A DNA stretch of 29,851 bases from a virus: IMG/VR virus record IMGVR_UViG_3300050133_000010, positions 1 to 29,851 of that record; one strand, 5' to 3'. The notes below the pieces were generated by a model. It was not told where the DNA came from and did no database searches. It saw only the letters and a list, made by a program, of their open reading frames with translations. Position 1 is the stretch's first letter, and every line of letters begins with the position of its first letter. A program made the position numbers and the translations under genes. This document shows positions 23,174 through 29,082 of the stretch, piece by piece.

Positions 23174-23455
23174 GGGGAGGGACCCAAGAAACGATGGGGT
23201 TGCCAGCCAGTTGGCGACCAGATGCGCGGGGGCTGCCTGCGGCGTGGCCTGCGCAGTCGAAGCGCTCAACACAAGGTCAACCTCGACGCAGATTTCAGCG
23301 CACAGACGTTGTTTGATTTCTGCCGCGATAACGTCTGCCCCAAAGCGTGATCGTGACGGCAAATTCCGGGACAACTTTGCAATCACTTCGTTGGTGACGC
23401 GCTCAACGTCTGCGGCGTCAGGGTATTGGACGCGCGCGCCGTAATGGATTTTCAT
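23162..23455 (-). CDS. hypothetical phage protein next to cos
   Basis: A 97-residue protein that I do not recognise. The N-terminal half is helical and charged (DVERVTNEVIAKLSRNLPSR, AAEIKQRLCAEICVEVDLVL), and the last 30 residues are Ala/Pro-rich and probably disordered. AGGAG stands 7 bases before the ATG. The 3' end runs into the cosQ-like sequence. It belongs to a series of small genes between accessory virion genes and cos. A symmetric sopC variant lies just before its ribosome site. Confidence 0.65.
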   Translation of the reverse strand: MKIHYGARVQYPDAADVERVTNEVIAKLSRNLPSRSRFGADVIAAEIKQRLCAEICVEVDLVLSASTAQATPQAAPAHLVANWLATPSFLGSLPGPL

Positions 23456-23467
23456 TTCTGCTCCTGT

Positions 23468-23483
23468 TGGGGCCTTGGCCCCA
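23468..23483. promoter_or_regulatory. symmetric variant of the sopC palindrome
   Basis: TGGGGCCTTGGCCCCA differs from the five exact copies at three positions, but the arm changes (A to G and T to C) are compensatory, so the palindrome is kept. Its flanks (CTCCTGTTGG before, TTAA after) match those of the exact copy at 23674. It is either a diverged duplicate or a functional weaker site. Confidence 0.5.
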
Positions 23484-23484
23484 G

Positions 23485-23661
23485 TTAAACGCGGGTAGCT
23501 AATCGGATGTTCTGGTAAACCTCATGCGCCTGAATACGTGCGTCACCAATCGGAAGCGCGCAGAAATACTTATAAGCGGCGGTTACGGTGGCTTCGTGCT
23601 TTTCCAGCATGTCGCGCTTCAGTGCTTCCAGTTGTTCTGGCGTTTCCTGTTCACGGCTCAT
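23485..23661 (-). CDS. hypothetical 58-residue phage protein
   Basis: Short gene starting MSREQETPEQLEALKRDMLE and ending RIQAHEVYQNIRLATRV. It is mostly helical and charged, with a central HEATVTAAYKYFCALPIGD. AGGAG lies 6 bases before the ATG, and it fits the minus-strand series between two palindromes: the sopC variant follows its stop, and an exact sopC site precedes its ribosome site. I do not recognise the family. Confidence 0.7.
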   Translation of the reverse strand: MSREQETPEQLEALKRDMLEKHEATVTAAYKYFCALPIGDARIQAHEVYQNIRLATRV

Positions 23662-23673
23662 TTCTTCTCCTGT

Positions 23674-23689
23674 TGGGACCGTGGTCCCA
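23674..23689. promoter_or_regulatory. sopC-like SopB binding site 2
   Basis: TGGGACCGTGGTCCCA, identical to the other exact copies. It occupies the gap between the stop of the 69-residue gene (23691) and the ribosome site of the 58-residue gene. Confidence 0.85.
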
Positions 23690-23690
23690 C

Positions 23691-23900
23691 TTAAGGTTTT
23701 GGCTGCATGCCGTAATAGCTGCTGATGATGCCTTCCAGTTCGGCGGCTGCTTCGGCGGTTGCCTCAACCAGGACCGGGTAATCAAGCTGGCGCATCTCTT
23801 TGATGCTTACCTGCCGGTGAATGCCAGCCAGCGGCTTACCGGCTTCATCCGTTGCGGTCATATGGATCGTGACCGTTGCCGGGCTGTTCTGTGCTGTCAT
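23691..23900 (-). CDS. hypothetical phage protein
   Basis: A 69-residue protein with a beta-like first half (TVTIHMTATDEAGKPLAGIH) and a helical acidic second half (PVLVEATAEAAAELEGIISS). The sequence suggests a small compact fold but I recognise no family. No signal peptide or membrane segment. It lies in the small-gene block before cos, 14 bases upstream of a sopC site in the reading direction. Confidence 0.65.
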   Translation of the reverse strand: MTAQNSPATVTIHMTATDEAGKPLAGIHRQVSIKEMRQLDYPVLVEATAEAAAELEGIISSYYGMQPKP

Positions 23901-23964
23901 TTTGCGTCCGTGAATTAAAAGGCCGTAGCGTGATAACCCGCCGGGAAAGCGTGGCTAACAGAGG

Positions 23965-24285
23965 CTATGGCGCGGTAGTTGCTGTTGGGACCGTGGTCCC
24001 AATCGGAATGGGGCGGCATCCGGCGCTTATCTCCGGCTGTCGTGCAGGCCAGCTCTCAGGCATGCCGCGTTGTTTCTTTCGATAGCGCTGATTAGTTTTC
24101 ACCACTAACCCGTCGGGAAGTTCTATTCGAACCCAGGGATCACCGTGGCTGACTGTTCCGCCTGCGCGGGTAATAGCAGCTGCGCATTCATTCAGCGCGT
24201 TGTTCCGGGTGATACACCGTGAGGCGCGCCCTTCCCGTAAATCGGCTGGGGAAAACTCTTCCAGCGGCGGCAAAATAACGTGCAT
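23965..24285 (-). CDS. hypothetical phage protein with sopC site in its 3' end
   Basis: A 106-residue protein. The core VILPPLEEFSPADLREGRAS, then RNNALNECAAAITRAGGTVS and the short WVRIELPDG strand look like a small alpha/beta fold followed by a basic KTNQRYRKKQR stretch. The last 30 residues are Pro/Thr-rich and encode the palindrome as GTTVP, the same peptide that the hub gene uses to encode its copy. Family unknown. Confidence 0.6.
   Translation of the reverse strand: MHVILPPLEEFSPADLREGRASRCITRNNALNECAAAITRAGGTVSHGDPWVRIELPDGLVVKTNQRYRKKQRGMPESWPARQPEISAGCRPIPIGTTVPTATTAP
23986..24001. promoter_or_regulatory. sopC-like SopB binding site 3
   Basis: TGGGACCGTGGTCCCA, an exact copy inside the 3' coding end of the 106-residue gene and about 300 bases from site 2. 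Confidence 0.85.
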
Positions 24286-24293
24286 AAATTCAC

Positions 24294-24935
24294 CTATTTC
24301 ATGCTGGCCAGCGCTGCGCCTACAGCCCGGTCAAGTTCGACCGGCAACAGGTTGTTGACCATTGCACCGGCGCGGTCCATGTAACCGAGGACCGGCTTAA
24401 CGTCCAGCGCGTTGCCGAACCGGATAAGCAACTTCGGCCCGCTGCGCTTTATCGGCTCACGTCGTGTGCCGTTTGCGGATCGCTTACGCCGTTTCGCGCC
24501 CTTCCTGCCCTTCGCTTTCTTGCGCAGCCAGACGCCGTTCACGCCGTCAATCTCTCCGACAAACACGTCCGGCTTTGCCTTTAGTTGCGCCATTTTGCTG
24601 CGCGTCAGGTTGCCGTACTTGTTCAGCTTGATGTTCTTCGGGTTAAGCAGCGCCTGGCTGTTCAGCTTGTGCTGACCGCCAAATTCGAACGGCTCCAGAT
24701 AGCTGGCCGCAATGTCGCGGACAAATACTTTCGCCTGCAGGTTGTCGCGGCGCGCAGCCGTAGAACCAACGGCATTTACGGTGAACGGCGTGGGATTCTC
24801 CAGCTTGCGCTTCATCGCGACGCGCTCCGCTTCCTGAATCTGGCGGGCGACGCTGGTCAGCGCCTGAGCGGTGGCAAACGGGACCTGCTTTTGCAGGCTG
24901 CGAAGTTGTGCTGATAGCTCTTTAAGCCCGGCCAT
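24294..24935 (-). CDS. phage minor structural protein, tail-completion-like
   Basis: This 213-residue protein starts MAGLKELSAQLRSLQKQVPF and continues with a helix (TSVARQIQEAERVAMKRKL), then NPTPFTVNAVGSTAARRDNL. The PTPFT motif after a basic helix is seen in a family of phage morphogenesis or minor tail proteins (lambda gpZ-like in look). A very basic stretch lies at about 135-165 (RKKAKGRKGAKRRKRS). ATG 24935 is chosen because it follows the upstream stop by one base (TGATATG); an earlier start would overlap that gene. A virion gene upstream of cos, away from the head and tail modules, is unusual. Confidence 0.62.
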   Translation of the reverse strand: MAGLKELSAQLRSLQKQVPFATAQALTSVARQIQEAERVAMKRKLENPTPFTVNAVGSTAARRDNLQAKVFVRDIAASYLEPFEFGGQHKLNSQALLNPKNIKLNKYGNLTRSKMAQLKAKPDVFVGEIDGVNGVWLRKKAKGRKGAKRRKRSANGTRREPIKRSGPKLLIRFGNALDVKPVLGYMDRAGAMVNNLLPVELDRAVGAALASMK

Positions 24936-24936
24936 A

Positions 24937-25188
24937 TCACTTAATAACCACGACTTTCGCGTACCCCAAATCGCCACCTTTACCCGGCGTGATGTTCTTC
25001 ATCCAGGCGATGGTTGGCGGGGTGATCGTGACGTTTTTGTCGTAGTCATGAAATTCAGAGGCGGCGTCCGGCATCGTGTCTGAATCACAGATAGCAACGA
25101 TGCCTTTCTTAACCTGCAGCGCGGCGGTTTGGGTGCCGTCGGTGACTTGCTGCCACGTTCCGTCCGGCTCAATGCCTGTGGTTGCCAT
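24937..25188 (-). CDS. hypothetical phage protein
   Basis: An 83-residue beta-rich protein (GTWQQVTDGTQTAALQVKKG, FHDYDKNVTITPPTIAWMKN) ending GDLGYAKVVVIK. The pattern suggests a small virion or decoration-type domain, but I do not recognise a family. It is directly coupled to the next gene by TGATATG. Confidence 0.62.
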   Translation of the reverse strand: MATTGIEPDGTWQQVTDGTQTAALQVKKGIVAICDSDTMPDAASEFHDYDKNVTITPPTIAWMKNITPGKGGDLGYAKVVVIK

Positions 25189-25196
25189 TGTGTGCC

Positions 25197-25466
25197 TCAG
25201 TTCTGTTCAAAATGGGGATTGGCCGGTGTCAGTTCGTATGCCTTCGCGGCTGTCGGAACGTTGCCGGTTATCACGTCAATATGGAAACCGTCCAGCGCGG
25301 CCCCGGCGGCTATTGCCCCGGCGGCGTCCTGCGTTGAAGGTTCGTAAAGCGTGCCGCGCACAACAATCTGTGTGCGCTCTTTGGGTGCTATCCAGCCGTC
25401 GCCGCTGCGCCAGTTCGGGCAGGCCGCTATCGCGGTCGCCTCGTCAGGGAATCGCAGGTATCTCAT
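25197..25466 (-). CDS. hypothetical phage protein
   Basis: An 89-residue protein beginning RYLRFPDEATAIAACPNW, with WIAPKERTQIVVRGTLYEP in the middle. Short proteins with this beginning (aromatic strand, then a helix and a conserved Trp) commonly follow phage fibre or spike genes. Its ATGA overlap with the larger virion-like gene upstream supports a joint role. Function unknown. Confidence 0.65.
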   Translation of the reverse strand: MRYLRFPDEATAIAACPNWRSGDGWIAPKERTQIVVRGTLYEPSTQDAAGAIAAGAALDGFHIDVITGNVPTAAKAYELTPANPHFEQN

Positions 25467-26380
25467 GACTGATAGGCCACTTTAGTGATGTAACGCGCGC
25501 CCCAATGGGCGCTCGGATTCGGCAGCGGATACTGGTATTCGCCGCTGAATGTGAAACTTTCGCTGGTGCCGTCGCTGTAGGTGACGGTGATCCCTTTCGC
25601 GCCCTGCGTAAGCACGTAAGCAAACGCAGCGGCACGCGTGACGGCGGTCGTGCCGGTGATGATCGGCGACGTGGCATAGCTCCCGGCCTCAATCTGAACG
25701 AACCCGGAAATAACGCCGGTGGTTCCGTCCAGCCTGCGGAAAAATGACGCCACGCAAGCCCCTGCAGGGATGGCGTTCGGCGTCAGGCCGTACACGTAAG
25801 AGGACGAACTCGCACGCGCGTTATAGGTGCGCAGGACGCCAGCAGCGGTAAGCGTAAACGGAAGCGCAATCCGCTCCCATGCGCTACCCGGCGCAACACC
25901 TGTCGCATTAACCAGCCAGGCTCCTGCCGTGGCGTTGTATACCCCATACAGGGTAAACGTCACCGGGGCCTCCCCAATTCCGCCACCGTCAGGCCCGACC
26001 GCCGTGGTAACGCTTGTTCCGACGTCAGTAACGAAAGCCGCGCTGGGATTGACCGTGACGGACTGTGCAACGTTGCCACGACTTGAAAGCTGGTAGTTCG
26101 TTGCCTGCGGTTCGGGCAGCGTTCGCCCGACAGCCTTGCCGGTTCCGGCTGAATATTCCAGTGGCCATACATTGGCGGCGGCGGTCTTCAGCGTGCCGTC
26201 TGCGGCCCAATACAGCCGTGCGCTGTCGCACGCAAAGCGCACGCGCTCGTCCAGCGTTTCGGTGGTCAGATCAATGTCGCTAAGGTCATAACCTGATCCA
26301 ATCGTCACAAGGCCGGGCATGGCCAGAAAGGCGTTGCCGGTGACGTTTCCAACGGTGGCGGCATTGTCTGGCGTAATCAT
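25463..26380 (-). CDS. virion protein with lectin-like/receptor-binding domain pattern
   Basis: A 305-residue protein. Residues about 1-75 are a beta domain with a Tyr/Trp stretch. The segment LPEPQATNYQLSSRGNVAQS is followed by a beta sandwich with FTLYGVYNATAGAWLVNATG. The signature QIEAGSYATSPIITGTTAVT comes next, with TRAA after it. That combination is typical of phage fibre, spike or head-fibre proteins with a concanavalin-like fold. Its placing upstream of cos, after two sopC sites, separates it from the main tail module. It may be a second receptor-binding or capsid-surface protein. Confidence 0.68.
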   Translation of the reverse strand: MITPDNAATVGNVTGNAFLAMPGLVTIGSGYDLSDIDLTTETLDERVRFACDSARLYWAADGTLKTAAANVWPLEYSAGTGKAVGRTLPEPQATNYQLSSRGNVAQSVTVNPSAAFVTDVGTSVTTAVGPDGGGIGEAPVTFTLYGVYNATAGAWLVNATGVAPGSAWERIALPFTLTAAGVLRTYNARASSSSYVYGLTPNAIPAGACVASFFRRLDGTTGVISGFVQIEAGSYATSPIITGTTAVTRAAAFAYVLTQGAKGITVTYSDGTSESFTFSGEYQYPLPNPSAHWGARYITKVAYQS

Positions 26381-26391
26381 GTGGCTCCGGT

Positions 26392-26407
26392 TGGGACCGT
26401 GGTCCCA
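26392..26407. promoter_or_regulatory. sopC-like SopB binding site 4
   Basis: TGGGACCGTGGTCCCA, an exact copy between a terminator and the start of the 305-residue gene. Its start is 37 bases from that of site 5, so the pair could be bound together, similar to the spacing of F sopC repeats (43 bp). Confidence 0.87.
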
Positions 26408-26428
26408 ATTGGTTAAACGTTGTTCGGC

Positions 26429-26444
26429 TGGGACCGTGGTCCCA
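26429..26444. promoter_or_regulatory. sopC-like SopB binding site 5
   Basis: TGGGACCGTGGTCCCA, an exact copy. It is followed directly by CTTTGC (26445-26450), and TCCCACTTTGC is shared with the sopA operator at 234-244. Whether SopA also binds here is open. Confidence 0.87.
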
Positions 26445-26460
26445 CTTTGCTCGAAACACT

Positions 26461-26484
26461 AAAAAACGCCCTTCAGGGCGCTTT
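26461..26484 (-). terminator. intrinsic terminator after the 131-residue gene
   Basis: On the minus strand CGCCC, a TGAA loop and GGGCG are followed by six T (AAAAAA at 26461-26466 on the + strand), starting 10 bases after the stop of the 131-residue gene. It separates that gene from the sopC pair and the accessory virion genes. Confidence 0.88.
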
Positions 26485-26493
26485 GTGGTGTTA

Positions 26494-26889
26494 CTAGCGG
26501 CGGATAAGCTCTACCGTCTGGCCGTAACGGTTCATGATGAAAGCGGCTTCGCCGTCATACACAAACTGGTAGCTGTTGCCGGGAACGTCTGGCAAGTTCG
26601 GGTCCAGTGCATCGGAAAGGATCACAGCAACCGGCTTGCCGGGCTGGCCTTCGCGTTCCGTGGTCAGCACGTAGCTGCCGGGCTGTTTACGGAAAAGCAA
26701 ACCGAGCATTCCGCTGGTTGGTCTGGCTTCCGTTTTGAACGTCTGAATCAGGTCTGGCTTGCTCAGGCCGTATTCCTCTGCCAGCGCCAGCGCTGCCTCA
26801 TACTGCGGGCTGCCGGGCTTCGCGAGGCTTACTTCCTGCGCTTCGGTAATCAGGGCCGCTTTATCGCGAACGTATTTAATCGTGAACAT
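26494..26889 (-). CDS. hypothetical phage protein
   Basis: A 131-residue protein, soluble in appearance. It starts FTIKYVRDKAALITEAQEVS, has a helical segment (QYEAALALAEEYGLSKPDLI), and ends with beta-rich PGNSYQFVYDGEAAFIMNRY. No known family recognised. It has terminators at both ends, so it forms a single-gene unit, the layout of an accessory moron gene. I see no promoter in the 20 bases between the upstream terminator and its ATG, so it probably depends on read-through. Confidence 0.68.
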   Translation of the reverse strand: MFTIKYVRDKAALITEAQEVSLAKPGSPQYEAALALAEEYGLSKPDLIQTFKTEARPTSGMLGLLFRKQPGSYVLTTEREGQPGKPVAVILSDALDPNLPDVPGNSYQFVYDGEAAFIMNRYGQTVELIRR

Positions 26890-26910
26890 ACTGCGTCTCT
26901 TTCAGACAAG

Positions 26911-26933
26911 AAAAAGGCCCGCCGGAGCGGACC
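26911..26933 (-). terminator. intrinsic terminator after the Ser/Ala-rich gene
   Basis: The minus strand reads GGTCCGC, a 4-base loop TCCG, then GCGGGCC (one G-T pair), followed by TTTTTC. It lies 15 bases after the stop of the 149-residue gene and about 20 bases before the next ATG. Confidence 0.8.
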
Positions 26934-26947
26934 TGTTCAGCTGGCGG

Positions 26948-27397
26948 TTAAGCCAGGTGTTTGGCGAACTTAACAGCGAGGTCCCAGTCGCGCTCTAACT
27001 CATGACCGGCGAACGCCAGCACTTCCTTGAGTTTTGCCAGGACTGCATCGACAGGCGTTTCCACGGACTCATCCGCAACCACTTCATCATCGCCCGCGTC
27101 TTTGTCGGCAACGGCAACGGTCGCGGAAGAATCAGCAACAGCCGGTACGGATGCGGAAGCATTAGAAGAAGAATCAGCGGTAGCAACGGATGCGGAAGCA
27201 TCAGAAGTAGTGCCAGAATTAGCAACGGTGGCGGCAGTACCAGTTGAAGCCGCGTCGGTAGTAGATACGGAAGCATCAGATACGACAGCGGCGTCAGTGG
27301 GGGCGGTTGCAGCGTCAGCGGCTGCGGATACGGAAGTCTCAGACACATTGGTCTCCTTTGTAGAAAATTTGGCTTTCAGCCAGGTGATTAAACTCAT
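26948..27397 (-). CDS. Ala/Ser/Thr/Val/Asp-rich low-complexity protein
   Basis: 149 residues with three parts. A short N-terminal amphipathic helix (MSLITWLKAKFSTKE) comes first, then about 90 residues of near-repeats of Ala, Ser, Thr, Val and Asp (SDASVST, ATADSSSNAS), and an acidic helical C-terminus (PVDAVLAKLKEVLAFAGHEL). The middle is likely disordered or a surface-exposed linker. There is no lipobox or clear membrane segment. Two folded ends held by a flexible spacer suggest a tether or anchoring role, but I recognise no family. Confidence 0.68.
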   Translation of the reverse strand: MSLITWLKAKFSTKETNVSETSVSAAADAATAPTDAAVVSDASVSTTDAASTGTAATVANSGTTSDASASVATADSSSNASASVPAVADSSATVAVADKDAGDDEVVADESVETPVDAVLAKLKEVLAFAGHELERDWDLAVKFAKHLA

Positions 27398-27421
27398 GGT
27401 GCCTCCGGGAATGGCATTAGC

Positions 27422-27444
27422 GTGCCAGCCGGGATGGCTGGCAC
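27422..27444 (-). repeat. perfect 9-bp hairpin flanked by direct repeats
   Basis: GTGCCAGCC and GGCTGGCAC pair around a 5-base loop, and 9-base direct repeats ATGGCATTA stand on both sides (27411-27419 and 27449-27457; the latter includes the stop of the upstream gene). No T-run follows in either direction. The possibilities are an RNA stability element, an operator, or a scar left by a small insertion. Confidence 0.55.
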
Positions 27445-27454
27445 GGTGATGGCA

Positions 27455-27949
27455 TTACCAGCCCCCGCCCCCGTCGCTACTGCTGCTGCTGTCATAGCTG
27501 CTGCCGCTGTCGTAGCTGGTATGGCTGTCGTGGTTGCTGTGGTTGCTGTGGTTGCTGTGGCTATCGTGACCGCTGTGACCGCCGCCGCCGGTGTTGATAC
27601 TGGCACCGTGGCCCGTACCGCCACTGCCACCGCCGCCTAAAACCGTAATGCGGACCGGTAGCTCATGCTCTTTAGGCGGTGGGGTGTAATGCGGTTCTGC
27701 CTTAAAAGTGCGGGGAAAATGGTCCGGCTCCGTAGCGATGGCGGCCATCCGTTCGTTGCTCAGCGATGCCTGCGCAATCAGCTGCACGGCGTAGCGCTCT
27801 GCCACGCCGTCGCTGATTTCATCCGGGATCAAACTTTCCATGAACGTGCTCTCAGACGGGCGAAGCCCTGCCTTGCGCCGTAGCTGTTCCCGTGCCTTGC
27901 GTGCCTCGTTTTCGCGGCGCTTGCGCCGTTCGCGTAACCATCGAAACAT
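27455..27949 (-). CDS. His/Ser/Gly-rich protein of unknown function
   Basis: 164 residues in three zones. The N-terminus is very basic and helical (RWLRERRKRRENEARKAREQ). A middle domain (ISDGVAERYAVQLIAQASLS, then PHYTPPPKEHELPVRI) looks folded. The C-terminal 55 residues start GGGGSGGTGHG and go on with repeated His-Ser-Asn and His-Asp-Ser units, ending in Tyr-Asp-Ser runs and DGGGGW. The His-rich zone could bind metal ions. It is followed upstream by a lipoprotein with its own Ser/Arg-rich tail, and the two may work together. Not recognised. Confidence 0.68.
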   Translation of the reverse strand: MFRWLRERRKRRENEARKAREQLRRKAGLRPSESTFMESLIPDEISDGVAERYAVQLIAQASLSNERMAAIATEPDHFPRTFKAEPHYTPPPKEHELPVRITVLGGGGSGGTGHGASINTGGGGHSGHDSHSNHSNHSNHDSHTSYDSGSSYDSSSSSDGGGGW

Positions 27950-27963
27950 TGGCGTACCCCTGA

Positions 27964-28509
27964 TTAGCGGCGGCTGCGAAAGCTGCTGCGGCTGGATGAA
28001 AATGATTTTGACGGCGTGGCGCTGAACGTCGAACGCCTTACCACCGGCTTACTGGTAAAGGCCGATGTTCGGGAAGACGAAAACCAACTACGCCGCGCAG
28101 CTGCCGGTGGCGCTGTCTGGTGGTAGTTGTTCACGACGCGGGTTGTGGTGTGGCTGTTACCGCCGCCACCGTTACCGCCGGAAAGCATGTGGCCAAGCAT
28201 CATGCCGGTCACAAGGTCTCCGGTGCCGTCGCGTTCGTGGATAACCGTCGGCTGCTGCACGTAAACCGGCGCGGGGGCGCTGTTCACGACGGGCGGCCCG
28301 CTAACCTGCGCAACCGGCGCGCCAGCCTGCGCGCCCTGCTGGACCGCCGGAACGCTGCAGCCCTGTTGCAGATCGGCGTTCTGTTCTTTCAGTACGGCGA
28401 TCTGTTTAGCCTGCGCGTTGATGATGTCGCTTTTGTCCGGCTGCTGGCCGCAACCGCTCAGCGCGGCAAGGCTAAAAGCCAGCCCCGCGATAAGGAGGAT
28501 TCGTTTCAA
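27964..28509 (-). CDS. putative outer-envelope lipoprotein with Ser/Arg-rich tail
   Basis: The 181 residues begin with a lipoprotein signal: MKRILLIAGLAFSLAALSGC with lipobox LSGC at 17-20. A short heptad-like helix (QAKQIAVLKEQNADLQQG) follows, then a Pro/Val/Ala stretch (PAPVYVQQPTVIHERD) and a Gly-rich linker. The last 50 residues are Ser/Arg-rich (RRSWFSSSRTSAFTSKP). The start codon is TTG, with AGGA about 10 bases upstream. Small phage lipoproteins between lysis and head genes often alter the lysogen's surface or block superinfection, which is only a possibility here. Confidence 0.75.
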   Translation of the reverse strand: MKRILLIAGLAFSLAALSGCGQQPDKSDIINAQAKQIAVLKEQNADLQQGCSVPAVQQGAQAGAPVAQVSGPPVVNSAPAPVYVQQPTVIHERDGTGDLVTGMMLGHMLSGGNGGGGNSHTTTRVVNNYHQTAPPAAARRSWFSSSRTSAFTSKPVVRRSTFSATPSKSFSSSRSSFRSRR

Positions 28510-28527
28510 GTGAGATTGTCCTGGGTG

Positions 28528-29082
28528 TTATTTGGCGGTGGTTGCCGGGGCGGTTCGCTGTGCGTCTTCTGCACGGATGCCAGCCAGCTGGTCGTTTGCC
28601 TTGTCCAGTGAGGACAGAAGCGGGTCAATCCATAAAACCGCCTGGCAGTAAGTCAGGGTGCGGGCGGTAGCGGAACCAGTACCGGCGCGGTCAGCGTCGA
28701 CGACAGTGCCGGACACTGCGCCGGAACGTAAACGGTCCGCGTAGTCGTACAGCCCGTCAGAAACAGAAGCAGGAACAAGCTGGCTGCAAACCGGCACCGG
28801 CACACTTTTGAGGATCGTGCGGTATTCAATGGTCTTTTCCTCGCTGGTGCTGGCAACCTTCGTCGCGTACTGCTGCGACTTCGCCGCCAGCGTGTTAAAC
28901 GTCTGGAAGGTCAGCGCCTGGACTGCAATCGTCTCCGTCTGCAGCGCGTTGTCGCTGGTTAGCTGGCTGATTTCCCCGGCTGCAACCACGGCTTTTCCGT
29001 GATAGTGAAACGCCAGAAAAGCCAGTGCGCCGAACGCCAGCAAAAGCACGCCGCCAACGGCACAAAAGATCGCGTTTTTCAT
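28528..29082 (-). CDS. Rz: Rz-like inner-membrane spanin subunit
   Basis: The product joins with Rz1 to fuse inner and outer membranes in the last step of lysis. From ATG 29082 it has 184 residues. The N-terminal transmembrane segment is at about 5-25 (FCAVGGVLLLAFGALAFLAF). A helical periplasmic part follows (LTSDNALQTETIAVQALTF), with cysteines in PVPVCSQL and later TYCQAV. This start overlaps the endolysin stop (ATGA, 29079-29082) and has GGGG upstream; the earlier ATGs would overlap the endolysin end. The Rz1 gene is embedded in another frame. Confidence 0.88.
   Translation of the reverse strand: MKNAIFCAVGGVLLLAFGALAFLAFHYHGKAVVAAGEISQLTSDNALQTETIAVQALTFQTFNTLAAKSQQYATKVASTSEEKTIEYRTILKSVPVPVCSQLVPASVSDGLYDYADRLRSGAVSGTVVDADRAGTGSATARTLTYCQAVLWIDPLLSSLDKANDQLAGIRAEDAQRTAPATTAK
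28653..28829 (-). CDS. Rz1: Rz1-like outer-membrane spanin lipoprotein, nested in Rz
   Basis: The nested frame gives a signal segment with a positively charged start (SSKVCRCR), hydrophobic LFLLLFLTGC with lipobox LTGC, and a short Pro-rich mature part (PAQCPALSSTLTAP, then LVPLPPAP). This is the classical Rz1 pattern. The start is uncertain: no ATG exists in the frame. TTG at 28829 has a GAGG 9 bases upstream and gives 58 residues. A later GTG or an earlier TTG is possible. The gene lies entirely inside Rz, as in lambda. Confidence 0.85.
   Translation of the reverse strand: MNTARSSKVCRCRFAASLFLLLFLTGCTTTRTVYVPAQCPALSSTLTAPVLVPLPPAP

Noticed and set aside
23468-26444. CRISPR-like array because of repeated 16-mers
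   Set aside because: Spacing is irregular (37 to 2,391 bases), the intervals are genes, the repeat is a short perfect palindrome, and no cas genes are present.
27480-27600. Microsatellite-like GCTGTGGTT repeats as a non-coding repeat
   Set aside because: They are in frame and encode the His-Ser-Asn units of the 164-residue protein; described with that gene instead.
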